A stretch of DNA of 64,000 nucleotides from Myrica gale (taxonomy: Eukaryota > Streptophyta > Magnoliopsida > Fagales > Myricaceae), in assembly GCA_963930655.1 (NCBI GenBank), contig OZ005609.1, forward strand, positions 25,676,501 through 25,740,500, written 5' to 3'. A model generated the notes under the pieces. It saw only the letters and a list, made by a program, of their open reading frames with translations, was not told where the DNA came from and ran no database searches. Positions 35,610 through 46,668 of this stretch are shown one piece after another; positions within the stretch are counted from its first letter, which is position 1; every line of letters begins with the position of its first letter. The position numbers and the translations under genes were made by a program.

Positions 35610-36767
35610 ATTAATCAAACGAGTTATCTTCTATTAGGAAAGATAGAAAATTATCATAAATTCTGTGAAATTTTTGTTACAATTTTTTTAGGACTAAAAA
35701 AAGAGAAATCTGATCCTATAAGTCTACTGAAAGGAGCTCTAATAGGTTTATAAACTTTAGCCTAAGTTGTTGCATCTTTCTAAACTATACAGATATTCAA
35801 TATCTTTATTTGTTAAAATTTTAGAGAATATTTTTAAAATTTAAATTTTTTTTTACTTTATTTAGGTTTATTGGTATTTGTGATAAGTAAAGTGGATATG
35901 TATAAAAATTAAAAATATTAGAATTTATTTATTTTGATAAAAAAATTCATGTCTCGAATTATTCGAAAAATAAACTTCACCTATTTTAGAAAATATTTTT
36001 AAAATTTTAAGAATTTTTACTTTATTAATATTTATTAGAATTTATAAAAATAAAAATAAAAGATATATAAGTTAAAAATGTTAGAAGGTGTTTATTTTAA
36101 TAGAAATTTTCATGTACCAATTGTTCATTAACGAACCTAGACTATGTCCGGATCATCCACACCTACCTTTCGGATTTTTTTTTTTTTTTTTTTATTTTAT
36201 ATTTTTATCAGAGTTGACTGCGGTTAGTTTTGGAAAATCCTTTAAATCGCCACAGAAAATGAAAAAAAAAAAAAAAAAAAATTGGGCTCTCCGAGTCTCC
36301 CTCGTGGACTAGAAAATAAAATAATAAATAAATAAATAAGGGTGCGAATTAACAACAGAGGGAAACCACATGGCTTTCAATGATTCGGCCCATCTCATAT
36401 CATATGCGGTTAAAAAGTTCATCGTGCCGGGTCCCACCACCATTTGCCGTTTCGAAAAAGTGTTTGGTTCGAAGGGTTTTTGGGTGTACAGCCGAGAGAG
36501 AGAGATTTGTGAATATCTTTATCCCCCTGAGGGACTCAGTACTTCAGTAGTGTGAGTGGGTCTCTGAACACTAACGTAAACGGTTGCTGGCGCAACGTAT
36601 GGCCACTCCTCTCTCCTTCTCAGAAGGCTCTCCCTCTACCTCACCATCTCTCCTAAAATACGCTCCTTCTGCGCGCTCCCTTGTACTTTACCAGCAATCT
36701 CTTTAGCTTCGTTTGAGAAACGCCGGTGAATTGCTAACTTTTTCCGTAACCACTGCCGTCGCTATCC
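35610..36767. other. Upstream region of the LRR receptor gene
   Basis: AT-rich to about 36300, including poly-T (36173-36193) and poly-A (36260-36280) runs; no gene. The 36590-36767 stretch is CT-rich and probably holds the leader of the receptor gene. No TATA box could be chosen with confidence. Confidence 0.4.
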
Positions 36768-39700
36768 ATGTCTGTGCCTGTTCTGTTTTTCTTTGTGGTG
36801 GTGGTCTGCGCACCGTTTTTATCGTGCGCCGATCATGACGCCGAAACCCTGGCGGAAATCGAGGCCTTGACGTCTTTCAAACTCAACCTCCACGATCCAC
36901 TTGGAGCGCTCAACGACTGGGATTCGTCCTCGCCGGCGGCTCCATGTGACTGGCGTGGAGTCTCCTGCTCCAACAACCGCGTTACTGACCTCCGCCTGCC
37001 TCGCCTTCAACTCGGTGGACGACTCAGTGACCGCGTTGGTGACCTCCGCATGTTGCGCAAGCTGAGCCTGCGGTCCAACTCCTTCAACGGGACCATCCCT
37101 TCTTCTCTATCCAAATGCACGCTACTACGCGCCATTTTCTTGCAGTATAACGCATTCTCTGGAAAACTCCCGCCGGAGATCGGAAACCTTACGGGCCTGG
37201 AAATCCTTAATCTCGCCCAGAACCAATTCTCTGGAGATATATCTGGTGATCTCCCTCGGAGCCTCAAGTACCTCGATCTGTCCTCAAACGCCTTCTCCGG
37301 CAGGATTCCGAGGAGCGTCGTGAACCTGACTGAGCTCCAGCTCATCAACCTCTCGTACAATCAGTTCTCCGGAGAGATTCCGGCGAGTTTCGGAGAACTG
37401 CAACAGCTACAGTACCTCTGGCTCGACCACAACCTTTTGGAAGGAACTCTTCCTTCAGCTATTGCCAATTGCTCGTCACTTGTGCACCTGAGCGCCGAAG
37501 GCAATACACTTGGAGGCGTAGTTCCGGCGGCGCTCGGAGCTCTACCGAAGCTTCAGGTACTCTCGCTCTCGCAGAACATTCTCTCCGGTTCGGTTCCTGC
37601 TTCGATGTTCTGCAATGTCTCTGTCTATGCGCCGTCCCTTCGCATTGTTCAACTTGGGTTTAATGCGTTCACGGATATAGTTCGGCCCCAGACAGGGACG
37701 TGTTTTAGTATCCTGCAGGTTTTGAAACTTCAAAACAACCAGATACATGGCGTGTTTCCTTCGCTATTAACGCGCATATCCACCTTAAAAATGCTAGATC
37801 TTTCCGATAATTTGTTCTATGGTGTTGTTCCGGCCGAGATTGGAAACCTCACGAGGTTGGAGGAGTTGATTGTGGCGAACAACTCGTTCAGCGGTGTCAT
37901 TCCGCCGGAGATACAGAAATGTAGCTCACTAAGTGTTCTTGATTTCGACGGAAACCACTTAGCTGGAGAGGTTCCCGATTTTCTCGGTGATATGAGGGGT
38001 TTGAAAGGATTATCCCTCGGAGGAAATACGTTCACTGGTTCAGTTCCAGGGAGTTTGGGCAGTCTTTTGGCGCTTGAGGCCTTGAACCTGAGAGCTAACA
38101 GATTGAACGGAACCCTACAGGAGGAGCTAATGGGATTGAGGAATTTGACCTCACTCGATCTCAGTGGGAACGATTTTTCAGGTGAAATTCCTACGAGCAT
38201 TGGAAATCTGAGTGGACTAATGGTCCTGAATCTGAGTGATAATGGGTTTTCAGGAAGGGTTCCGGCGAACTTGGGAAACCTTTTCAGGCTAAGGAGTCTC
38301 GATTTGAGCAAACAGAACCTGTCTGGTGAGCTGCCCTTTGAGCTCTCGGGTTTGCCTAATCTGCAAGTGATTGCACTTGCGGAGAACTCGTTGTCTGGGG
38401 ATGTTCCTGAGGGGTTTAGTAGTTTGATGGGTTTGCGTTATTTGAACCTGAGTTCCAATGCTTTCTCTGGGCACATTCCCGGAAATTATGGTTTTCTTCG
38501 GTCGCTGATGGTTCTATCATTGTCTCACAATCACATTTCGGGACCAATTCCAGCAGAGCTCGGAAACTGCACCGATATGGAGGTTCTAGAGCTTCGGTCC
38601 AACTCTCTAACGGGCCATATTCCAGCTGATCTCACTCGGCTCTCGCATTTGAAAGTGCTTGATTTGGGCATGAACAATTTGACAGGCGAAATTCCGGAGG
38701 AAATCTCCAAATGCTCGTCGTTGACAGCATTGATTGTTGACTCCAATCATCTTTCAGGTAGCATACCGGTCACATTGTCCGATCTGTCAAATTTGACAAA
38801 GCTGGATCTTTCAAATAACAACCTAAGCGGGGAAATTCCTGCTAATCTTACAATGATTTCCAGCTTGGTCAGCTTCAATGTGTCCAGGAATAATCTTGAA
38901 GGTGAGATCCCGCCAATGCTGGGTTCTCGATTCAATAATCCCTCGGCGTTCTCGGGTAATCAATACTTATGCGGTAAGCCATTGAATCAAAATTGTGAGG
39001 GAAAGGTGGATAAGAATAGGAAGAAAAGGCTGATTCTGTTAATTGTCGTGGCTGCGATTGGGGCTTGCCTTCTTGCGATGTGTTGCTGCTTCTACGTTTT
39101 CAGCCTCCTGAGGTGGCGCAAGAGGCTCAAAGAAGGGGCATCCGGGGAGAAGAAAAGGAGTCCCGGTCGGGCAAGCTCAGGAGCAAGTGGAGGCCGTGGA
39201 AGTAGCACAGATAACGGCGCGGGGCCGAAGCTTGTGATGTTCAATAACAAAATCACGCTTGCGGAGACGGTTGAGGCAACTAGGCAGTTCGACGAAGAGA
39301 ATGTGCTTAGCAGGACACGGTATGGGTTGGTTTTCAAGGCCAGCTACAACGATGGAATGGTGCTCTCGATCCGCAGACTACCTGATGGGTCACTGGACGA
39401 GAACATGTTCAGGAAAGAGGCTGAGTCGCTAGGCAAAGTGAAGCACCGAAACTTGACAGTTCTTCGCGGGTACTACGCTGGGCCACCTGACTTGAGGCTC
39501 CTTGTCTACGACTACATGCCCAATGGAAACCTCGCAAGCTTGCTGCAAGAAGCATCTCACCAAGACGGCCATGTCCTCAACTGGCCAATGCGCCACCTAA
39601 TTGCGCTGGGAATCGCCCGCGGCTTGGCCTTTCTCCACAGCTCCTCCGTTGTGCATGGTGATGTCAAACCTCAGAGCGTTCTATTTGACGCCGATTTCGA

Positions 39701-40178
39701 AGCCCATTTGTCTGATTTCGGCCTAGACCGCCTCACAGTCGCAACCCCAGCTGAAGCCTCTACTTCAACCTCTTCAGTTGGGACTTTAGGCTATGTATCC
39801 CCAGAAGCAGTTCTAACAGGGGAAGTCACAAAGGAATCAGACGTCTACAGTTTCGGCATCGTCCTGCTTGAGCTATTAACTGGAAAGCGACCCGTAATGT
39901 TCACGCAGCAGGACGAAGACATCGTCAAGTGGGTGAAGAAACAATTACAGAAGGGTCAGATTACGGAGCTATTAGAGCCTGGCTTGCTTGAGCTTGACCC
40001 TGAATCATCAGAATGGGAAGAGTTCTTGCTGGGAGTCAAAGTCGGCTTGCTATGCACCGCACCGGACCCGCTTGACCGACCCACCATGTCCGACATCGTT
40101 TTCATGCTGGAGGGTTGCCGGGTGGGACCTGACATTCCTTCCTCCGCCGATCCCACCTCTCAACATTCCCCGGCATAG
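36768..40178 (+). CDS. LRR receptor-like kinase, At4g36180/MUSTACHES type, probable pseudokinase
   Basis: A single uninterrupted frame of 1136 residues, the length I recall for Arabidopsis At4g36180. Signal peptide at about 1-21 (FFFVVVVCAPFLSCA), then the LRRNT_2 cap (LTSFKLNLHDPLGALNDW, PCDWRGVSC) and more than 20 plant-type LRRs to about 740. The transmembrane helix lies at about 755-779 (LILLIVVAAIGACLLAMC). A Ser/Gly-rich juxtamembrane segment and an intracellular kinase fold (about 840-1115) follow. Kinase signatures are altered: the glycine loop reads SRTRYGLV (848-855). The usual ATP-binding lysine is arginine (SIRR, R869), the HRD motif is HGD (963-965), and the metal-binding asparagine of the catalytic loop is serine (S970). 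DFG (983-985) and SPE are kept. Relatives act at the plasma membrane (MUSTACHES in guard-cell symmetry). A scaffolding rather than catalytic role is inferred. Confidence 0.95.
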   Translation: MSVPVLFFFVVVVCAPFLSCADHDAETLAEIEALTSFKLNLHDPLGALNDWDSSSPAAPCDWRGVSCSNNRVTDLRLPRLQLGGRLSDRVGDLRMLRKLSLRSNSFNGTIPSSLSKCTLLRAIFLQYNAFSGKLPPEIGNLTGLEILNLAQNQFSGDISGDLPRSLKYLDLSSNAFSGRIPRSVVNLTELQLINLSYNQFSGEIPASFGELQQLQYLWLDHNLLEGTLPSAIANCSSLVHLSAEGNTLGGVVPAALGALPKLQVLSLSQNILSGSVPASMFCNVSVYAPSLRIVQLGFNAFTDIVRPQTGTCFSILQVLKLQNNQIHGVFPSLLTRISTLKMLDLSDNLFYGVVPAEIGNLTRLEELIVANNSFSGVIPPEIQKCSSLSVLDFDGNHLAGEVPDFLGDMRGLKGLSLGGNTFTGSVPGSLGSLLALEALNLRANRLNGTLQEELMGLRNLTSLDLSGNDFSGEIPTSIGNLSGLMVLNLSDNGFSGRVPANLGNLFRLRSLDLSKQNLSGELPFELSGLPNLQVIALAENSLSGDVPEGFSSLMGLRYLNLSSNAFSGHIPGNYGFLRSLMVLSLSHNHISGPIPAELGNCTDMEVLELRSNSLTGHIPADLTRLSHLKVLDLGMNNLTGEIPEEISKCSSLTALIVDSNHLSGSIPVTLSDLSNLTKLDLSNNNLSGEIPANLTMISSLVSFNVSRNNLEGEIPPMLGSRFNNPSAFSGNQYLCGKPLNQNCEGKVDKNRKKRLILLIVVAAIGACLLAMCCCFYVFSLLRWRKRLKEGASGEKKRSPGRASSGASGGRGSSTDNGAGPKLVMFNNKITLAETVEATRQFDEENVLSRTRYGLVFKASYNDGMVLSIRRLPDGSLDENMFRKEAESLGKVKHRNLTVLRGYYAGPPDLRLLVYDYMPNGNLASLLQEASHQDGHVLNWPMRHLIALGIARGLAFLHSSSVVHGDVKPQSVLFDADFEAHLSDFGLDRLTVATPAEASTSTSSVGTLGYVSPEAVLTGEVTKESDVYSFGIVLLELLTGKRPVMFTQQDEDIVKWVKKQLQKGQITELLEPGLLELDPESSEWEEFLLGVKVGLLCTAPDPLDRPTMSDIVFMLEGCRVGPDIPSSADPTSQHSPA

Positions 40179-42152
40179 GCCGAAACACGGCCTACTTCAG
40201 ACCGTTAACTTTTTTTTTTTTTTTTTCATTTAAGCTCATTTTGTAACAGTAGATGAATTTTTAGAATTTGTTTTCTTCTTTTCTCCCCGAGAAAAAACAG
40301 AAAAGAATTGCTTTCTTCATATTTACGGCTTTTGCCACTGTGTTGATTCTCCTCGATGTCGGCCAGATAGGAAGGAGGGGTCCACCGAGTTCAACATTTT
40401 GGGTCAACGATTGGGACACAAGGCCGCAGTTAAGAAAGTGGACAGCGACGGGGGCCCCGCAAGTACATCTCCCGCCAAAAGGCGAATTGGACTTTCTTTC
40501 TCTCTCTGTTGGTCACGTGGATTTAAGTCGAAGCCCCCCGATTATTGTGAGGAGTAAAAATGTAGCCGTTGATAGGGTGGGCTCCGAGGCAATACACCCT
40601 GGCGAAGGGAGAAAAACAGTATTTTTCTAATGCATAGGCATAGGGCTTCGTAACCTACTTGGGTATAGCTCCTTCAGTTTCTGAGGGCGACACGTGGGCT
40701 CATCTGTAGTCTGTTGCCCATAGCTGGTCCATTCATTTGTGGGTCATGGCCCTTTGCTGAATCAAATTTATTGATCTGGAATCCTTATCTGTTTTTTGCT
40801 AGTACTGACGTTGTACGAATAGAAAGTTGTTGTACCCATTTTCGGTCTTTGATTTTGCTGTCCAATTGGTTTCTTTCCAAGGGAAAAAGTGGTCTCAAAT
40901 CTGTTCAATTATGCCCCAAAAAACGTCCATTTAATTAGAAGCATTGTTTATTGCACATGTGAGAGGTTTGCTTTTTCTGCATCATTTTCTGAGCTAAATA
41001 AATAAAATATTCGGCGGCATTAAGAAGTGGACAAAAACTACGCCCAAGGCGAAGCAGTGACCGTTAAGCGTCCTTCTATCTCTTATTAAACTAATACGTA
41101 GTAATATTTTTTAGACCAATACGGCACGCCGAATGCCAAATGGTACGATAATTTTGTTTGGGATCGAGTATCGATGCGGACGCGGTGGTGTAGATTATTT
41201 TGGTTCAGAAGTCTTTCCCAAGTCTGACCATGTCCTTTGTTGTTGAGCATCAATCCAACCAGAACTAGCAAATGGGTTGTTAGTCTTATTAACGAATGCC
41301 TTTTTTCGAAGTTCCACAACATCTACGAAACCTAATCATACGGCTACATATTGAAGGCTTTCTAGGTTAACACCCCCCCAAAAAAAATAATCAACTGGGC
41401 AGTGGATGATTTCGCCATTTGTCATGTTCTCAAAGGTCCATTTGTAAAATTCTTGCCTTTTTTTATTTTTTTTGTTCCGGGTGAGACTTGTGTACCAGAT
41501 TTAGATTGATCTAGTTTAGCTTAGTCACATTTGGTGAGCTTAACGTCATAGTAAATCTCGAAAAGACTAACCGATTCACAGTCCAGCGTTCCAACTCCAA
41601 TCGTGCCCTAACTAATAAGGTAACTCGGGGTGGTTTATGATCCCTGGAATTAACCAAAGCAAACACCCTCTTTTCTTTTTCTCTGACCAATGAGGGCACC
41701 CCTTTAATCGTATATTCAAGTGCCTTGGCCCAGGCCATGTTGCGGAAAAAAAGTGTTTCGCTTCCCGAAATAGGGGGTCTCCAGCACCAGTATTTCAATG
41801 TCCAAGATTTTCTTGCGTATTGCCCGTCATAGCAACAGACAAGACTCCCCCATTTTCAATCAGGAATGCTCGTGATTCCGTGAAAGCCGCAATTTTATTC
41901 ACGGGCAAAACTCTTCTGATATCAAGCCGATTGCGATTGAAAAGAGTCCGAAGTTCTACAAGTCGAGCAAGAATATACGCTCTTATGTTTCAACGGCCCA
42001 ACCAATGCAGTCAAGACTCAAAAGAGACTTACACATGGCAGAGCTTGAGAAAATTTCGGCCAGGCCTTTTCGATATCCCCAAATTCAGATGTCCCTCAGT
42101 TCGATCCTGGCTAAGTCTTCGGACTCGGCCCACAATGAGCCCATTGGCGAGG
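40179..42152. other. Flank of the receptor gene; no further gene recognised
   Basis: The first ~100 bases, with a poly-T run at 40210-40226, are the probable 3-prime UTR. Frames at 40268-40630, 41511-41798 (minus) and 41820-42173 lack recognisable domains. The last continues across the insertion point of the hAT element at 42161, so it is not used as a gene. Confidence 0.4.
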
Positions 42153-42160
42153 ATGAAGGG

Positions 42161-44140
42161 TAGGGGTGAATAGCAGACTAGTCGGAAGCGGAATTTGACA
42201 TTCCGACATCCGGTCCGCTAACTAGCGAATGACCAAAATAGAGTCCGCTTCCGCTTCCGGCTCTTAGCGGAAGCGGACAGTGGAATTCCGCTAAGTTCGC
42301 TAAGACAAGAACAACCAAATACCAAAGACAAGAATAACCAACAAAAATCCTACGTGACCAGCTAGAAAAGAGAAACTATTGAAACAAACAACTACCTTAG
42401 AAAATAATTTCTTCATGACAGAACATGGTATTAAGTACTCTTAAAAAATCCAAAACTAACTAGATAACTGATCAGGTTGTATCTAGCTACAATGGCAGTC
42501 AGGTTCGCAAGATCCATTGAATAGCCACAATCCATCAACAGAGGAAATTAAAGCGCAATACAGAAGCTCATCTTCCCAAAAGACTAAGAAACTCTCGATA
42601 AAAAATATAGGACTCAAAATCTTAAATCAGATGGAAATGCATGTGAAAGGTAATCTCTTGGTCATTCAGGCAAGACAAAAGTTTATTTTCTCAAAGTAGC
42701 ATAACCTCTTTACCTTTACAAAATTACTGCTAGCAAATTCAAAAGCGACCTTCTCAACTAACCTGAAAAACATAATAAAATCAACTATACGAACTCAAAT
42801 AAAGAACAAGTTCAACCAAAATATTCAAGTGAAGAAGTAAATAAACCACAGAAGTGTATGCCATGATTCAATTAACAACGGTCATGCATGTAGTAGAATA
42901 CCTCAAAGACTTCACGGGTCATGAACTTTGCCTATAATCATAAGGAGTTAATAGCCATAGGAGTCCATTAACTCACTCACAACTACAATAAAAATAGAAT
43001 CAAACTTGGTTCCAACCATGATACCAACTGTAACATAGTCGCTACTACGATCAATTGAGCATAACAAAAAAGGGAACTTCAGGGTGCATTCATACCAACT
43101 AAGCAGTCGAAATTGATCACTCAGACATAGCTTGCATATCATCCTCGTCACTATCAAACAAGCTGTAAAGCAACTCCTGAGGCATAATCGCAATCTCACT
43201 GAACTCCATGGTGTTCTCGTCAATCCTCCACAAATTAAACGAGGACCCAAGAGGCGAATTACATACTCCGGCCAGAACAAGCTGGTCCCGGCACGAGATC
43301 AAGAACAAGAAGATAACCCCAGGAGGCCTAAGCGTCTGGACCTCACTCCAGACGTGTTTTTCCAAATCAAAGGATGACACGAAACAAGAATAGATACCAA
43401 AAACGTAGAATTTTCCTCCAAACAAGGCCGAGGACAAGGACGAGAAGGAGTTACCGGACTTGAAATCAGCGGGCAGAGGAGAGCAGATATCCCAGGAATC
43501 CAGATGCGGATTTTATATCTCAACGGCCAACCGGTCCTCGATGTCAACGAGGTTGCCGATGAATCTGACGCCACCAACAACAATGAATCTGGGTTTGTCG
43601 GAATTGGTGTAGAAGACGCCGAGGAGGGGGTTGACGCGGGAATCGTGGAGAGGGGAGGTGGTAAAGATGTAGGACAAGCGGTGAAGTATGGGGGAGAAGG
43701 AGAACGAGGGGGCGGTGGTGAAGAGAAAAGCTTGGGAGCCCAAGAAGGAGGAGGCGGCGGAGGAAGGGAAATGGAAGGATGAGGAAGGGAGACGGAACTA
43801 GATGTTGGAGACCGGGTCGAAGGCGAAGGACTGGTGGTTCTTAGAGGAGGTTTTGTGGAGACCGCGGTATTATATATATATTTTTTAAACTACTAAACGA
43901 CGTTGTTCTATTTAAAATAGAAGGACGTCGTTTTAATATTCATTTAATAAAAAATAAAAAAACTGGAACCGATTTTTCTGCTAAACCGGTGGAAAACTCC
44001 AGTTCCGGTTCCGGTTCCCGGAAAACTCCAAATTGACTACCGGTTCCAGTTCCGGGAAGGGCCGGACCTCATCTTCCCGGAACCGGTGCCAGAACCGGAA
44101 CCGGATATCCGCCGGAGGCCGGACCGGACTTACACCCCTA
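42161..44140. mobile_element. Gene-capturing hAT element (Pack-type)
   Basis: Ends TAGGGGTGAATAGC and, on the other strand, TAGGGGTGTAAGTCCGG give the TIR. Flanking octamers ATGAAGGG (42153-42160) and ATGGAGGG (44141-44148) agree at 7 of 8 positions. Subterminal regions are packed with GGAAGCGGA and CCGGTTCCGG/CCGGAACCGG words, as in other hAT elements. There is no transposase. Instead a minus-strand F-box/kelch gene fragment (43117-43869) occupies the interior, so the element has captured host sequence. Confidence 0.7.
43117..43869 (-). pseudogene. Captured F-box/kelch-repeat gene fragment (At3g24760-like), two stops
   Basis: One reading frame on the minus strand runs from YRGLHKTSSKNHQ through [66 protein letters not shown] and [19 protein letters not shown] to [15 protein letters not shown]. 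It is broken by a TAG at 43798-43800, where a tryptophan codon is expected (NIxFRLP), and a TAA at 43513-43515 (VEIxNPHL). No frameshift is needed. The content matches the kelch-type C-terminal half of an F-box/kelch protein. The F-box and the last few dozen residues are absent, so it is truncated at both ends. Non-functional as protein. Confidence 0.75.
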
Positions 44141-44148
44141 ATGGAGGG

Positions 44149-45105
44149 TGATAGACTGGAATTGCCCCTAAAATCAAGAACGTCTACACCTGCTTTGATT
44201 CAGCAATCCAACCAGAGCCCAGAGGTTCAAGATAAAGAGCTCAGACAAGGCAGCGGTGGAGCTAACTTCAGTTTATTCTTTTGGCAGACAGGCTAGCCTC
44301 TATTCAAAAGCCACCTGAGTGAAAGAGCTTTTAAGCTTATAGAGTATCACATGAAACTCACAGGAAATAACTACTCGGCATAAGAAGAAAACATGTTTGG
44401 TTACGGCACAATTAACAATGGGCTGGGTGTCTTTTTCAACACCATAGTTGGTCAATTTGAGTCTTCATCTCACCATTGCAAAGCTCAGGACACTAAATAA
44501 ATATACTAATTGAATTGTAGAGGAATATGAGAATCTAACTGATGAAAACATCAAGTACTAACACATTCCAAAATTTTCACATAAATTGCTAATTATAAAG
44601 TTTTGCATCTAGCAATATATACTTAGCTGATAAAACAAAAAGTGCACGGTCCTCCAAACAACCAAATATGGAAAACATACTATATAATCATGTTCAAACA
44701 TTAACAGAATACCCAACCAATTCTCTCCCACCGCTGACTGTTCACCTAGTCTCGGGTTCCATCAAGAGTGGCCCAGCCAACAAGAAATGGCTAGAATACT
44801 GGAATCTAGAAGACAAACACACAGAGACATTGAGAGTCAAGTCTACAGCGTTCTAGAAACAAGAGTTAAGGTAGTATCAACATAATCCTAAATGAAAAAC
44901 AAATGTTTGAGAGGGTGGCGCTACGCTACAACAATTCCTTGTGGACGAATGTGAACTAATATGTATAAATACAGCAATAGGAAACCAACGGCTTACCAAA
45001 CTTTATTTCTAAGAAACTTCGACTCAACACTACACATTTCGTATCCATTGCGAACCCGAAGCACACCAACAACACCAACACCAGCAGCTAGCAGCAAACC
45101 TTCCT
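44149..45105. other. 3-prime side of the V-ATPase gene; nothing else recognised
   Basis: AT-rich. The ~200 bases adjoining 45106 probably include the 3-prime UTR of the minus-strand gene. Confidence 0.4.
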
Positions 45106-46668
45106 CTAATCTGCTCTTGATTGGCCAGCTCTGGAAGAAAGGATGATGCCAACGATAAGGCCATACAAGGCCAAAGCCTCAGCAAAGATGAGAATGAGAA
45201 TCATTCCAACGAAAAGCTTTGGCTGTTGTGCATTCGCTCTGTAGACACACAATCAAGTTCCCAGAAAAGCACATCATTTTTCCCCATTAATGGCCCATAT
45301 TGAAAGCAGTATATGAACAGACTTTAAAAAAGAGTAAAGAGAAAAACAAAAGGCAATCTGGCAGCTAGGTTGTTGAATACTCTTGTATCTATAAGAATTG
45401 GCAAGTGACATTGCAGAAGACAGACTGATAGAGATCTGCTGCAACCAGCAATTTCCAAATATCCTATCCCTCGCACTAAAATGTTAGTTTAGACAACTTT
45501 CCTCACTCATATAAACAGAAAATGGATCCCAGAGATTCACAAAGAAACCTTCCTTAATCTTGTAATTGATCACAACAGCATATGAAATAAAAATTCTACT
45601 AGATTTCGCTTTGTCTATAATTTAGTTTGGTTTGCACTTAGGTTTATGAAATTGTACTATATAAGGAGTCTTTATGTTACGTTACAGAGAGTCTCGTTTC
45701 CAAAACACACCGTGAACCAAAATGCCAAACAGAAATCAGATTCTGGCTCCTAAGCGAAAAACATGACAATTCGAAACAAAGGGCTCTAAGCTTATGCTGC
45801 TAACAAATTGTTACAGTGTCAAAGTAAAGTGTCTGTTATTATTTCTAAAGACAAAATAGTTTGTGTATATATGGTGACCACTGAGTGATATCTGACATCA
45901 TATATAGTTTTCCCAACTAAATATGGGATATAAACAACGAGGCCTTGACATATACAGGTTGACAAAGTGGCCTAACATAAGGATTAAAAATAGTTATGGT
46001 AATCTCGGTCGTTCTTCTATCATTTGGCCACCGTATACAAAATACACTATCGACTAAATATGGGACATCAACACACGGAATAGAGTATGTACTACATATG
46101 TTTAACTTAGTAGGACTATAACTTAACCCAAAACCTTAAGCTTTTCCATCAATACTCAAACATAATAGAGAAAAAAAAATCTATCCTTTTGAAACAGAGA
46201 GAGAGTACCTGACACCGGCATCGCCGACGACACCGATAGCCATACCAGCAGAAAGGCCAGCGAGGCCACAAGAGAGACCGGAGGAGAGATGGGCATAACC
46301 GTCGAAAAGGTAATACGCTTTGGCTTTAGGGTTGATTCCCGTACTGATAATAACTGCAATGATCAAACCGTAAATACCCAACACTCCGGCCATAACAACA
46401 GGCACGATAGATTTCATTACAAGCTCGGGCCGCATCACACCCATCGACGCCACGCCTACGCCACTCTTAGCTGTGCCATAAGCGGCTCCCATACCTAGAA
46501 CCAAGACAAGCAAACCTCAAAGTTAGGATTTGTTTACCTGTTCGGTCGCCGAGAAAATGAAAAATCGTACTACGTGATTTTAGGCATACAAGAGAAAATC
46601 AGGGCAGCCGCGGCGCCAAGGAAGCCGAAGAACGGAGCGGTTACGTCGCCGATGAATTCAGTAGACAT
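45106..46668 (-). CDS. VHA-c: V-type proton ATPase 16 kDa proteolipid subunit c
   Basis: Three minus-strand exons, 46668-46590, 46494-46209 and 45238-45106, splice at GT-AG sites to 165 residues, the normal family length. The protein starts [20 protein letters not shown]. Four hydrophobic helices follow, including [38 protein letters not shown] and the last helix [20 protein letters not shown], with the proton-carrying glutamate at E142. The C-terminus is RAGQSRAD. Several copies form the rotating c-ring of the membrane Vo sector, which moves protons into vacuole, Golgi and trans-Golgi compartments. Both introns (94 and 970 bases) fall between well-conserved residues. The gene appears intact and housekeeping in type. 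Confidence 0.97.

Noticed and set aside
37007-39337. Several minus-strand frames of 60-164 residues
   Set aside because: Shadows of the LRR receptor gene on the opposite strand.
41820-42173. 117-residue frame before the F-box element
   Set aside because: It runs across the left end of the hAT element, and no domain is visible.
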